The notes beneath the pieces were generated by a model. It saw only the letters and a program-made list of their open reading frames with translations, had not been told where the DNA came from and made no database searches. Below, piece after piece: positions 18,783 through 28,224 of a stretch of DNA of 64,000 bases; position 1 is the first letter of the stretch, and each line of letters begins with the position of its first letter. The stretch spans positions 124,001 to 188,000 of the forward strand of contig JAEUKH010000049.1 of the NCBI GenBank assembly GCA_016792845.1. Reading direction: 5' to 3'. The DNA comes from Myxococcales bacterium. GTDB taxonomy: Bacteria > Myxococcota_A > Polyangia > Polyangiales > Ga0077539. The translations under genes were made by a program, and so were the position numbers.

Positions 18783-19147
18783 GCGAGGCGGGTCGCACGC
18801 TGACCTACCCGCCGCCGTCGGTGCACCCGAGCTGGCTCGCGGTCGAGGTCGCGGGGCAGCGCCGACGGCTCGCGCTCGGCGATGTGCGCTGGGTGGGGCC
18901 CGTGCCGCGGGTGACCCGGGTGCCCGGGGCCGCTGCGGCGGTGCGCGGCGTGATCGCGTGGCGCGGTCGGGTGCTCGCGCTCTACGACCTCGGGTCGCGG
19001 GCCGCGCGCCCCTCGGCGGTGGTGCTCGAAGCGCGCGAAGGCCTCTGCGCGTTGGTGGTCGATCGGGTGTTGGGCTTCGTCGGTGACGCCGAGGCCGATG
19101 GGGCGGTGCTAAACCTCGGCGCGGCGACGGAGGCGAGCGGTGAGTGA
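18779..19147 (+). CDS. CheW-like scaffold protein
   Basis: A 122-aa protein with a compact CheW-type fold. 'LAVEVAGQRRRLALGDVRWVGPVPRVTRVPGA' corresponds to the first CheW subdomain, 'VRGVIAWRGRVLALYDLG' to the conserved R-G-x-x-x-x-R-G-x-x-x-P-x-x-D-L region (with Ala for Pro), and 'LVVDRVLGFV' to the conserved V-D-x-V. It would bridge the MCP-like protein and CheA. It is somewhat shorter than usual CheW (about 150-170). It begins with GTG 18779, overlapping the preceding stop by four bases, and its end overlaps the MCP-like gene start by eight bases. Confidence 0.8.
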   Translation: MSEAGRTLTYPPPSVHPSWLAVEVAGQRRRLALGDVRWVGPVPRVTRVPGAAAAVRGVIAWRGRVLALYDLGSRAARPSAVVLEAREGLCALVVDRVLGFVGDAEADGAVLNLGAATEASGE

Positions 19148-20045
19148 CGAAGGCGACGGTTCGCGTTGGCAAGGCATCGCGCGGAAGACCCTCACGGTCT
19201 TCGAGCGCGCCGCGGGCGAGGTGGTCTCGGCGCGCATCGTGGCGGGGCTCCTCAGGGCGCTCGAAGCGGCCGCGGCGGGCGACCTCACCGAGGCCAACGT
19301 GAGCGCCGTGGTGGCCACCGACGAGGGGCGGGCGCTGCAGGCGCTGGTGGGGCGGTTTCGGCGCGTGATCGTGCGCGGGCGCAAGGCCCAGGAGGACGCC
19401 CCCCGCGCCATCGAGGCGCTCCAGCGCGCGAGCGGGCGCGTGGCCGAGGGCGCGACGCGGTACCAGGTCGAGCTCGATCGCTGCCTCGACGACGTCCAGC
19501 GGACGGCCTCGCGGGCGCGAGAGCTCCAGGGGCTCCTCGGCGAGGTGGCCGAGGCGGCCGACCGGGCCTCGCTCCTCGCGCTGAACACGGGCATCGAGGG
19601 CATGCGCGCGGGCGGCGAGGCGGCACGGGCGCTCACCCTGCTCGGCGAAGAGATCCGTCGGCTCTCGCAGCGCGCCCAGGCCGGGGCCGACGAGGCGCGC
19701 GAGGGGGTCGCCGCGCTCACCCAGAGCGCCGAAGGGGTGGCCCAACGCATCGAGTCGGCGCGGGTCGGGGCGCGGAGCCTCGCCGAGAGCGCGACCCAGG
19801 CGTCGGCCGCGGTCGAGGCCGCGCGGCGCAGCGACGAGGGCTACCGCAAGAGCCTCGACGAGTGGCGCATCCTCGATGAAGAGACCGAGAGCATGGTGGC
19901 CAGCGTGAACGACACCCTCGGGCGCCTCGAGCGCGAGCTCGGGGCCCTCACGGCGCGCATCCGTGACGACGACCGTCTCGGGCAAGACGCCCTCGAACGG
20001 GCCCTCGCGCGGGTCGCCTCGCTCGGCACCCGCGCGCACGAATGA
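19140..20045 (+). CDS. soluble methyl-accepting chemotaxis-like protein
   Basis: A 301-aa cytoplasmic protein that is almost wholly coiled coil. The hairpin-tip region 'ADRASLLALNTGIEGMRAGG' matches the MCP signalling tip, where the usual form is Q-T-N-L-L-A-L-N-A-A-I-E-A-A-R-A-G-E; several contact residues are changed, so it is a divergent MCP. There is no transmembrane segment, HAMP or sensor domain, so the input is likely another protein. No CheR or CheB is encoded nearby, which fits a non-adapting or alternatively adapted array. Start GTG 19140 overlaps the CheW-like gene by eight bases. Confidence 0.8.
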   Translation: MSDEGDGSRWQGIARKTLTVFERAAGEVVSARIVAGLLRALEAAAAGDLTEANVSAVVATDEGRALQALVGRFRRVIVRGRKAQEDAPRAIEALQRASGRVAEGATRYQVELDRCLDDVQRTASRARELQGLLGEVAEAADRASLLALNTGIEGMRAGGEAARALTLLGEEIRRLSQRAQAGADEAREGVAALTQSAEGVAQRIESARVGARSLAESATQASAAVEAARRSDEGYRKSLDEWRILDEETESMVASVNDTLGRLERELGALTARIRDDDRLGQDALERALARVASLGTRAHE

Positions 20046-20067
20046 GCCACTCCGAGGGCCCAAGACG

Positions 20068-22170
20068 GTGAACAGCGACGCAGCCCTGATCGACGACCCC
20101 GAGCTGCGGGCGATCTTCGTCGAAGAGCTCGGCCGTCACCTCGGGAGCCTCGCAGACCCCGGGGCCGGGCGCGCCCAGTGGCAGCGCGCGCTGCACGCGA
20201 TGCTCGGGGCCGCGCGGATGATGCGCGTCGAAGGGGTCGCCGAGGCCACCGAGGCGCTGCAAGGGGCCTTCCATCGCGGCGACGCCCGGGCCGCACGGCG
20301 CGCCTTGGGGGCCCTCGCGGGGGCCCTTGAGGCCCTCGAGATCGAGACGGGGCTCGTGCGGGCCCTCGTGCCGCCGCTCGGCGACCCGGGGCCCATCACC
20401 GCGGCGCCTCCGCCTTCGGTGGCCGCGCCCTTGGGGCGCTTCGACGCGGCCGAGAGCGACGAGATCCGCGCGTTCTTTCGCGCCGACGCGCGCTCGCGGC
20501 TTGAGACCCTGGGCGAGCTCTTGGTGCGCCTCGCGCCCGGGGTCGACGACCACCGCACGGTGCTCGACGCGATGCTGCGCGAGCTCCACGCGCTCAAGGG
20601 CTCGTCGGGCACGGTGGGCTTCGCGGGCCTTGCGCGGGCCGTTCACGCCTTTGAGGGCGCGGCTCAGGCGCTGCGGGCGCGGTCGGGGGCGCCGAACCTT
20701 GAGACCGTGGCGACCCTCGAAGGCCTTCGGTCTCGGCTGCGCATCGCCCTCGACGAAGACGACGGCGGCGAGGCGGCCGCAGAGGCCGCGGTGGCGCGGC
20801 TCCGAAGCGCGGGGCTCTTGCGCGAGCGCGACGTGCTGTCGCGGAGGCCCACGGGGCCGCTCCCGTCGTCGATGCCCGAGGGCGCGGGGCTCGACGCGGG
20901 CAGCGAGGTCTTGCGCGTGCCCGCGGTGACCGTGGCGCGGCTCTCTGAGAGCCTCGGCGAGGTGGCCTTCGTGCAGCGCCGCCTCGACGCGCGGGTCGAA
21001 GAGGTGAGCGGCCACGCGCGGGGCTTGTTGGGGGCGCTGCGGGGCCTCGAAGACGCGCTGCGAAAGATCGGCCCCGCCCGACCCTGGGGCGCCCCGGCTG
21101 ACGCGCTCGCGCTCTTGCAGCGGGTGGGTCGCACCCTCGACGAGACGGCCCGCACCCTCGACGGCGAGGCGGCCCTCATGCGGCAAGACGCCGAGCACCT
21201 CTCGGCCCTGGGCCTGAGCGCCTCGGCGGCGCTGAAGGGCCTCGGGAGGGTCAGCGTCGGATGGCTCTTCGACAGGGTGGTGCCTTCGGCCGAGGCGGCG
21301 GCGGTGGCGAGCGGTCGCAACGTGCGGGTGCAGCGGCACGGAGAGGCCATCGAGCTCGACCGCGCGGTGGCCGAGAAGCTCGTCGAGCCCCTCTCGCAGC
21401 TCGCCCGCAACGCGGTGATTCACGGCATCGAGAAGCACTCTGAGCGGCTCCTGCTGGGCAAATCGGCGTGGGCGACGCTGCGCCTCGACGCCACCCGGGT
21501 CGGCGACGGCGTGCGCATCGGCGTCGAAGATGACGGCGCGGGCATTCACCTCGAAGAGGTCGCCTCCCGGGCGAGGGCGCTCGGGCTCGTCGCCGCGGGC
21601 CGCAAGGTGAGCGAGGCCGAGCTCTTAGAGCTCTTGTTCTTGCCGGGCTTTTCGACCCGCCGGGTGGTCGACGTCGAGGCGGGGCGCGGGGTGGGGCTCG
21701 ACCTCGTGCGAGAGACCCTCAGGCGCCTCGGCGGCGTGGTGAGGGCCCGCACCCGCGCGGGGGCCGGCGCGCGCTTCGAGGTCGAGTTTGTGCCGCGGCC
21801 GCTCGCTCAACGCATGCTGTCGGTGCGCGTCGCAGAGGCCCGGTGGCTCTTGCCCCTCGCGCGGGTGGTGGGCGTGAGCACCGTCGAGGCCCTCGATGAA
21901 GGCGTCGCGCGCATCGACGGGTCGCGCTTCTACGGCGCCGCGCCGCGGTCACGGCTCGTGGTGCTCTTGCGCGACGAGGGCGGCGAGGTGGTGCGCTGGG
22001 CCCTCGGCGTCGACGCCGTCGAGAACCCCGTCGAGACCGTGGTGCGGGCCCTCCCCAGCGCGGCGCTCGGCCCGGTGCCCTTCGGGGCCGCGAGCGTCGA
22101 CGGCGACGGCACCGTGGTGCTCGTGCTCGACCCCGACCGCGCCCTAGAGTACGGACGCTCGTTGTGTTGA
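20068..22170 (+). CDS. CheA-like histidine kinase
   Basis: A 700-aa kinase starting at GTG 20068. Residues ~8-100 look like a degenerate Hpt domain without the phospho-His. A second Hpt (~130-220) carries 'ELHALKGSSGTVGF' with His174 as the likely phosphorylation site. Later come the HATPase parts: N box 'LARNAVIHGIEKHSE', G1 'EDDGAGIH', G2 'GRGVGLDLVRETL', then a C-terminal CheW-like regulatory domain ('RMLSVRVAEARWLLPLARVV'). It would phosphorylate the REC-PATAN protein. The gap to the MCP-like gene is 22 bases, and its end overlaps the DNA methyltransferase start. The duplicated Hpt with one dead copy is unusual. Confidence 0.9.
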   Translation: MNSDAALIDDPELRAIFVEELGRHLGSLADPGAGRAQWQRALHAMLGAARMMRVEGVAEATEALQGAFHRGDARAARRALGALAGALEALEIETGLVRALVPPLGDPGPITAAPPPSVAAPLGRFDAAESDEIRAFFRADARSRLETLGELLVRLAPGVDDHRTVLDAMLRELHALKGSSGTVGFAGLARAVHAFEGAAQALRARSGAPNLETVATLEGLRSRLRIALDEDDGGEAAAEAAVARLRSAGLLRERDVLSRRPTGPLPSSMPEGAGLDAGSEVLRVPAVTVARLSESLGEVAFVQRRLDARVEEVSGHARGLLGALRGLEDALRKIGPARPWGAPADALALLQRVGRTLDETARTLDGEAALMRQDAEHLSALGLSASAALKGLGRVSVGWLFDRVVPSAEAAAVASGRNVRVQRHGEAIELDRAVAEKLVEPLSQLARNAVIHGIEKHSERLLLGKSAWATLRLDATRVGDGVRIGVEDDGAGIHLEEVASRARALGLVAAGRKVSEAELLELLFLPGFSTRRVVDVEAGRGVGLDLVRETLRRLGGVVRARTRAGAGARFEVEFVPRPLAQRMLSVRVAEARWLLPLARVVGVSTVEALDEGVARIDGSRFYGAAPRSRLVVLLRDEGGEVVRWALGVDAVENPVETVVRALPSAALGPVPFGAASVDGDGTVVLVLDPDRALEYGRSLC

Positions 22171-23198
22171 GCGATGCATTCTACGAGACGCCCATGGGTC
22201 GGGCCTACTGCGGCGACGCGCTGCGGCTCCTTCAAGCGACGCCCGCGGGCTCGGTCGACCTGGTGATGACCTCGCCCCCGTACGCGCTGCACATCAAAAA
22301 GGCGTACGGCAACGCGAGCCCCGAAGAGTATGTGGCGTGGTTTCTGCCGTTCGCGCGCGAGATCAAGCGCGTACTCAAACCAGACGGCAGCTTCGTGCTC
22401 AACATCGGCGGCTCGTGGACGCCCAAGCAGCCCACCCGCTCGCTCTATCACTTCAGGCTCCTCATCGCGCTCTGCGACACCCTCGGGTACCACCTCGCGC
22501 AAGAGTTCTTCTGGTACAACCCGGCCAAGATGCCCGCGCCGGCCGAGTGGGTGACGGTGCGCCGGGTGCGGGTCAAAGACTCCGTCGAGTATCTCTTCTG
22601 GCTGGCCCCCGGGCCCACGCCCCGGGCCGACAACACCCGCGTGCTCACCGCGTACAGCAAAGAGATGCAGCGGCTGCGGCGCCGGGTGCTCGAACGCACC
22701 ATGCGCCCCTCGGGGCACAAGATCCGCGAGTCGTTCAAGAACGACAACGGCGGCGCCATCCCGTCGAACCTCTTGCAGGGCGGCAACAACGAGGCGAGCA
22801 CGCTCTATTTTCGAGGGTGCAAGGCCCTCGGCATGAAGCCCCACCCGGCGCGCTTCCCGGCGCTCTTGCCGAAGTTCTTCACCGAGTTTCTCACCGAGCC
22901 GGGCGAGCTCGTGCTCGACCCCTTCGCGGGCAGCAACACCACCGGCATCGAGGCCGAGAAGCTCGGCCGACGGTGGATGGCCTTCGAAGAAAATCAAGAG
23001 TACCTCGAAGGCTCGAAGCTGCGCTTTTGGCCCGCGCTGGCCGAAGAGGCGATCGCGCGGAGCCGCGGCGAGGCGCCCGGGGCGAAGGTCACGAAGACGC
23101 AGGTGCGCGAAAAGGCTAGTGTTTCGGGTGCTCCTCGGGGCGCAGAGAAGGCGCAGCCCGCCCGGGCCTCGCAGGGCAAGCTCTTCGGCGAGGGCTGA
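22164..23198 (+). CDS. solitary DNA methyltransferase, beta class (N4-cytosine type)
   Basis: A 344-aa methyltransferase with the motif order of the beta class. Catalytic motif IV 'MTSPPYALH' is near the N-terminus (TSPPY, residues 36-40), and the AdoMet motif I 'VLDPFAGSNTTGIEAEKLGR' is near residue 250. S-P-P-Y favours N4-methylcytosine over N6-methyladenine, but sequence cannot settle it. No restriction endonuclease is adjacent, so it is an orphan and may be regulatory. The start GTG 22164 overlaps the end of the CheA gene by seven bases; ATG 22194 is an alternative. Residues 300-344 are a basic Ala-rich tail. Coupling to a chemosensory operon is unexpected. Confidence 0.9.
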   Translation: MLSDAFYETPMGRAYCGDALRLLQATPAGSVDLVMTSPPYALHIKKAYGNASPEEYVAWFLPFAREIKRVLKPDGSFVLNIGGSWTPKQPTRSLYHFRLLIALCDTLGYHLAQEFFWYNPAKMPAPAEWVTVRRVRVKDSVEYLFWLAPGPTPRADNTRVLTAYSKEMQRLRRRVLERTMRPSGHKIRESFKNDNGGAIPSNLLQGGNNEASTLYFRGCKALGMKPHPARFPALLPKFFTEFLTEPGELVLDPFAGSNTTGIEAEKLGRRWMAFEENQEYLEGSKLRFWPALAEEAIARSRGEAPGAKVTKTQVREKASVSGAPRGAEKAQPARASQGKLFGEG

Positions 23199-23287
23199 GC
23201 GCTCGGGCGAGCATTCGCTGCACAGTGCGCAAGTGTTCTGGCCTCGTGAGGTGGGCCTCGACTAGACTGCGGGCCCCGAAGCGCGCG

Positions 23288-26200
23288 ATGAGTTCTACCG
23301 AGCAACCGAATCCCCAGGGCGGTCTTGCGCAAGGTTCAGCGCGGGCCACGTTTTTGTTGTCTGACGCGACCCGCGAGCGGCTTGAAAAGGTCGCGCGGAA
23401 GGTCGCCGATGCGGCGGTGGTGGCCGAGTCGCGCGAGTCGCGGTCGGTGCTCTTGCACGAGCAGGCCGAGGCCGATGAGCGCTTGCGCGGTGATGAGCCC
23501 GCAGCGGCGCGGGCCTACCTCGCAGCGTTCAACGCGCGTCCCGCGTTCAGGGCGCCCCTCGACGCGCTCCTGCGGCTCTACACCCGTCGACGCAGCACGC
23601 AGAACCTCTCGAAGCTCTTCGACGCGCTCGTCAAGGCCTCGTCAGAGCTCCGCGACAAAGCCGAGGCCACCACCCGCAAAGGGGAGCTCCAGGAAGACAA
23701 GCTCGACGACGCCGCGGGCGCTCGGGCGAGCTTCGAGTCGGCGGTGGCCGTCGACCCGAGCTATCGCCCCGGGTGGATGGCCCTCGAGCGGGTGGCGCTC
23801 CAGACCGGCGACAAGGCCCTGCTGATCCAGTGTCTCGCGCAGCTCGCCGACGCGAGCCGAGACGCGAACCGCAAGGCGCGGCTCCTCGTCGAGCTCGCCG
23901 TCGAGGTGGCCCAGGCCGACGACCCCAAGAGCCTCGAAGAGGCGTCGAAGTGGCTCCGCATGGCGGCCGATCTGCCGAGCGGTCGGTGGCGCGCGCTGGT
24001 CGAGCTCGAGCGCTTCGGCGAGCGCTTCGGTCGCACCGTCGACGTCGTCGACGCCCTCGAGGGCCGGGCGATGCTGGCCCAAGAGGTGGCGGTCGGCGGC
24101 GAGTTCCACGGCGGCTCGGGGGCCTTCTCGCTCACCCAGCTCGCCGCGACGGAGCGCGCCGGGGTCGAGGCCTGCGAGCTCTGGGTGCGGGCGTCGCAGC
24201 TGCGCCAGCGGGCGCTCGGTGACGCCGAGGGGGCGTGGTCGGCGATGGGCCGCGCGCTCGCGCTCCGCCCCGACGACGCGCGGGTTCACTTTCTGGCGAT
24301 GTCGCTCGCCGACGTTCTCGGCGACCTCGGGCGCGCGGGCGATCACGCCGCGTGGCTCCTCGCCCAGGGCTTCGGCGACGCGGCGCTCAAGGCCTCGCTG
24401 CACTTCCGTGTGGCTGAGCGCGCGGCGCTCGGGGGCGACCTCGCGGCGGCCTCGACGGCTCTCCGCGCGGCCCTCGCCCTCGACCCCGCCAGCGCGGCGG
24501 TGCGCGCAGCCCTGGTCGAGCAGCTCGTCGCCGCGGGCGAAGGGCTCGACGTCGTTCAAGAGTTCGACCGCATCGCCGAGTCGGGCGAGGCCGGCAGCCC
24601 CGAGACCCGCGCGGGGGTTCACCGCGTGGCGGCGTTCTATGCGCTGTGCTTGAGGGGCTCGGTCGACGAAGCGTTGCGTCGCTTCAAGGCCGCGGTCGAG
24701 TGTGACGCGGCCGATGTGATCTCTCGCCGCGCGATGGCGATGCTCCTGGCCCGCGCGGGGCTCGACGGCGACGCCGCGCGGCGCGACCCGAGAGAGCACG
24801 CTTCGCTCCGCCTCGCGGCGATCGAGGGGCTCCTCGGGCATGTGGTCGAGCCTGTCGAGAAGGCCGCGCTCGAGCTCGATCGGTACATGCTCCAGCGCTA
24901 CGAGCTCGGCGACCCGCGCGGGGCTGCGGCCTCCGCCGAGCGGCTCGTCGAGGCGACCGACGAGAGCGTGTGGGCGCTCGAACGGGCCGCCCTGGCGTGG
25001 GCGGCGGCCGATGCCCCGGCGGTGGCCGCGCGGTGGGCCGAGCACCTCTCAGGGCTCGACGTGGCCTCGCTCCCCGGCGGCGTCGACGAGGCCCGCGCTT
25101 GGGGCGCCGCTTCGGCGCGGTGGTTCCTCGCGGCGGGTGACGCGCCGCGGGCCCGCGAGCTCGCGTTCTCGGCGCACCTGAGCGCCCCCGATGATTTGTA
25201 CGCGTCGACGCTGGCGCTGCACCTCGCGTTGGGGGCCCGCGACGCCGACCAGGCCGTCCAGATCGCGCTGCGTACCGCCGACACCCTCGCGGGCGAAGAG
25301 GCGACCCGGTGGCTCCTCGTGGCCGCGGCCTCGCTCGAAGCCGAAGGCGCCGTCGACGCGCAGCGGGCCGTGATCGCGCAGGCGGTGGCCCGAGACCCGG
25401 GCCACGAGGCGGTGCGCGAGGCGGTGCTCCTCGCGACGCGCTGGCGCGGCGACGCGCTCACCCGCGCGAACGTGGCCGAGTCTGCGCTCAGCGCGGGCGA
25501 GGTCGACGACTCGGTTCTGGCCCTCGCGGTCGAGCTGGTGTTGCAGCGGGCCTTCGTCGACCGCGACGCCGACGCGGCGCGAGAGCTCCTGCTCCGCGCG
25601 ATGGGGGCCGGCGGCGACGACGCGCCGGTGGTGGCGCTGCTCGCGGCGCTTCAAGCGGGCGCGACCCTGGGGCCCGACGCCGAAGAGACCCTCGGGGCGC
25701 TCCAGGCCCTGCTCCAATCGCTGCCTGCCAACGACAAGATGCGCGTGGGCATCGAGCTCGAAGTGGCCCGCGTCCTGGGGGCCCGGAGCTCGACCCGTGA
25801 TCAGGCCGCGGCGGCCCGAGAGCTCGTCGACGAAGACCGCCCCGAGCTCGCGGCGACGCGGCTCCTGGCGCTCCTCGACGCGATCTCGCGCGAAGACCGC
25901 GGCGACGTCGCGGGGGCCTTGCGGCGCGTGGCCGACCTCGCTGACGCCGACTCCGCGGGGGCGCTCCGCGGGCTCGCGCTCGGGGCCCTCCGTGCGCAGG
26001 GTCGGGCGGCCGATGCGCGGCAGCTCGCGCTCGCCAACCGCGGCCTCGCGTCGGCGACGGTGGCCCTCTCAGAGAGCGCTCCGACGCTCGATCTCGCGGC
26101 CGAGCACGCCGAGGCCTTGCGGGCGCGCATCGACCTCGCCGCAGACGGGGGGCGCGAATCGGTCGAGCGCCTCGCGGCCAACTGGCTCTCGGTGGGCGGC

Positions 26201-28165
26201 GACGACGCGGCCGCGCTGGCCCTCGCCAAGAGCTTGGTTCAGAGGCACCCTGACGACCTCGCCGCGTGGGACGTGCTCCGGGTCGCGGCGCGACGGCTCT
26301 CGAAGTGGCGCGAAGTCTGCGAGGCTTGCGAGGCCCTCGGCGCGCGGGTGAAGACCCCTTCCCGGGCCGCCGCGTTGTGGGAGGAGGCCGGCGTCGTGGC
26401 CCTCGACGCCCTGCGCGACCCTTCGCGGGCCGAGCGCAGTTTGCGCAGCGCCCTCGAGGCCGAGGCGACCCGGGTGGTGGCGTACAAGAAGCTCCGCGAG
26501 GTGCTCGAAGCGCGCAAAGACACCGCGGGCCTCGAAGCCGTGGTGAGCCGCCGCGCAGCGGTGGTCGAGGGCAACGCCGAGAAGGTCGAGCTCTACTGGG
26601 AGCAGGCCCGACTGCGCCGCGCCCTGGGCCTCCGCGAGGGCGCGCTCGAGGGCGCGCTGCGGGTGGTGGCGCTCGACCCCGAGCACGTCGCGGCGCGTGC
26701 GTTGATCGTCGAGATTCACGCCTCGTCGGGCCGGCTCGACGAGGCCGCCGAGGCCCTGGCGGCGCTCGCGGCTTGCAAAGAGACCCCGCGGGCCCAGCGC
26801 AAGGTCGCGCGGCTCGGCGCCATTGACCTCTTCGAGAAGCGTCTCGGCCGACCCGAGCAGGCCGTCGAACAGCTCGACGCCCTCGTGCGCGAAGGCGACG
26901 GCGACGACGCCCTCATCGCCCGCGGCCTCGAAATCGCCCGCGGCGCGCAGCTCTGGGAGCACGCCCGCAGGTTCGCCGTGCGTCAGACCGACCGCATCGC
27001 CGACCTGCCGACCAAGGCGCGGGCCCTCGTGTCGGTGGCCGAAATCGAGCGCGACCGGCTCCGCGACGCCGACGCGGCGCGGGCCCACGCCCTCGAAGCC
27101 CACAACATCGCGCCGGCCGATCTGACGGTGCTGAAGCTCCTTCAGGGGCTCAGCTTCCCCGATGATCGGGCGCGTCATGCGCGTCGCACCATCGAGGCGT
27201 TGCGCGATCGGTTGCGGAGCGAGGGGCCGACGTCGGGCACCTTCCTCGGCATCGCCGAGGCCGCGCAGTCGGGCGGCGACTCGGTGCTCGAGCGGGCTGC
27301 GCGTCGGGCCCTGGCCTTGGTGACCCCGGGCGCGGTGGCCCCGGCCCTGGCGACGCCCTCGGGCGCCTCGCTGCGTGACCCGCAGCTCCTCTTGCGGTAC
27401 CGCAACCCCAACGACAGCGGTCGCGCGGTGGCGCTCCTCGAAGCGGCGCTCCCTGAGCTCGCCGAACTGGCGATGATGACCCCTGACGCGCTCAAACTTG
27501 GGCGCTCCGAGCGCATCAAGGGCGCTCACCCGATCCGCACGGCGCTCGGGCCCTACCTAGCCGCGGGCGGGGTGACCGAGTTCGAGCTCTACGTGGGCGG
27601 CAACGACCCGCAGCGCGCGCTGGTGTTGCCGGGCGACCCGGTGGCGGTGGTGCTCGGCCGCGGGGTGAACGTCCCGCTCGACGAGGGCGCGCGCTTCTCG
27701 CTCGTGCGCTCGATGCTGTTGACGCTGCGAGGGTGCGCCGCGGCGATCGCAGACCCGGTCGAGCTCGTGGTCGCGCGGGTGATGGCGGCCCTCGCCTACG
27801 CCGAGCTCCCCATCGCGGGCGGCACGGCGCGCTTCGAGGCGCAGCTCAAGCCTGTGGCCAAGGCCCTCTCGCGCAAGACGCGGCGGGTGGTGGCCGAACT
27901 CGGGCGCGGCATCGCGGCGAGCCCCGAGGGCGCCGACGAGGTTCGGCGCGCGGTGGTGGCGCTGCTCTCGACCGCGCGGCGCGGTGCGTTCGGCGTGAGC
28001 GGCGCCGTGCAGGCCGCGTTCGCAGACCTCGAGCGCGCCGAACCCCAGGGCGCCTCAGGGGCCTCGTCGCCCACCGACGACGGCCTCGGCCGCGAGCTCT
28101 TGTTGTTTTCGGTCAGCGACGCGCTCACCCAGCTTGTGCGCGAGACCGGCGTAGATCGGCGTTGA
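23288..28165 (+). CDS. giant TPR protein (1625 aa)
   Basis: A protein of about 1625 residues dominated by Ala/Leu/Asp/Glu-rich helical pairs with the TPR spacing: about 34-residue units carrying 'A..L......A....AL..DP', for instance around 'AALALDPASAAV' and 'VVALDPEHVAARALIVEI'. No signal peptide or membrane helix is seen, so it is probably cytoplasmic. The last ~250 residues form a different domain ('TEFELYVGGNDPQRALV', 'LDEGARFSLVRSMLLTLRG') that resembles the C-terminus of the next protein. ATG 23288 was chosen over GTG 23225 because the coding composition begins there. Likely a scaffold for protein assembly. It is 59 bases upstream of the second TPR gene. Confidence 0.85.
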   Translation: MSSTEQPNPQGGLAQGSARATFLLSDATRERLEKVARKVADAAVVAESRESRSVLLHEQAEADERLRGDEPAAARAYLAAFNARPAFRAPLDALLRLYTRRRSTQNLSKLFDALVKASSELRDKAEATTRKGELQEDKLDDAAGARASFESAVAVDPSYRPGWMALERVALQTGDKALLIQCLAQLADASRDANRKARLLVELAVEVAQADDPKSLEEASKWLRMAADLPSGRWRALVELERFGERFGRTVDVVDALEGRAMLAQEVAVGGEFHGGSGAFSLTQLAATERAGVEACELWVRASQLRQRALGDAEGAWSAMGRALALRPDDARVHFLAMSLADVLGDLGRAGDHAAWLLAQGFGDAALKASLHFRVAERAALGGDLAAASTALRAALALDPASAAVRAALVEQLVAAGEGLDVVQEFDRIAESGEAGSPETRAGVHRVAAFYALCLRGSVDEALRRFKAAVECDAADVISRRAMAMLLARAGLDGDAARRDPREHASLRLAAIEGLLGHVVEPVEKAALELDRYMLQRYELGDPRGAAASAERLVEATDESVWALERAALAWAAADAPAVAARWAEHLSGLDVASLPGGVDEARAWGAASARWFLAAGDAPRARELAFSAHLSAPDDLYASTLALHLALGARDADQAVQIALRTADTLAGEEATRWLLVAAASLEAEGAVDAQRAVIAQAVARDPGHEAVREAVLLATRWRGDALTRANVAESALSAGEVDDSVLALAVELVLQRAFVDRDADAARELLLRAMGAGGDDAPVVALLAALQAGATLGPDAEETLGALQALLQSLPANDKMRVGIELEVARVLGARSSTRDQAAAARELVDEDRPELAATRLLALLDAISREDRGDVAGALRRVADLADADSAGALRGLALGALRAQGRAADARQLALANRGLASATVALSESAPTLDLAAEHAEALRARIDLAADGGRESVERLAANWLSVGGDDAAALALAKSLVQRHPDDLAAWDVLRVAARRLSKWREVCEACEALGARVKTPSRAAALWEEAGVVALDALRDPSRAERSLRSALEAEATRVVAYKKLREVLEARKDTAGLEAVVSRRAAVVEGNAEKVELYWEQARLRRALGLREGALEGALRVVALDPEHVAARALIVEIHASSGRLDEAAEALAALAACKETPRAQRKVARLGAIDLFEKRLGRPEQAVEQLDALVREGDGDDALIARGLEIARGAQLWEHARRFAVRQTDRIADLPTKARALVSVAEIERDRLRDADAARAHALEAHNIAPADLTVLKLLQGLSFPDDRARHARRTIEALRDRLRSEGPTSGTFLGIAEAAQSGGDSVLERAARRALALVTPGAVAPALATPSGASLRDPQLLLRYRNPNDSGRAVALLEAALPELAELAMMTPDALKLGRSERIKGAHPIRTALGPYLAAGGVTEFELYVGGNDPQRALVLPGDPVAVVLGRGVNVPLDEGARFSLVRSMLLTLRGCAAAIADPVELVVARVMAALAYAELPIAGGTARFEAQLKPVAKALSRKTRRVVAELGRGIAASPEGADEVRRAVVALLSTARRGAFGVSGAVQAAFADLERAEPQGASGASSPTDDGLGRELLLFSVSDALTQLVRETGVDRR

Positions 28166-28224
28166 TGTAGATGCGGCAGCGGCGGCTGCCCATCTCCCCG
28201 TAAGGTGCGTGAAGGCGAGCGACA

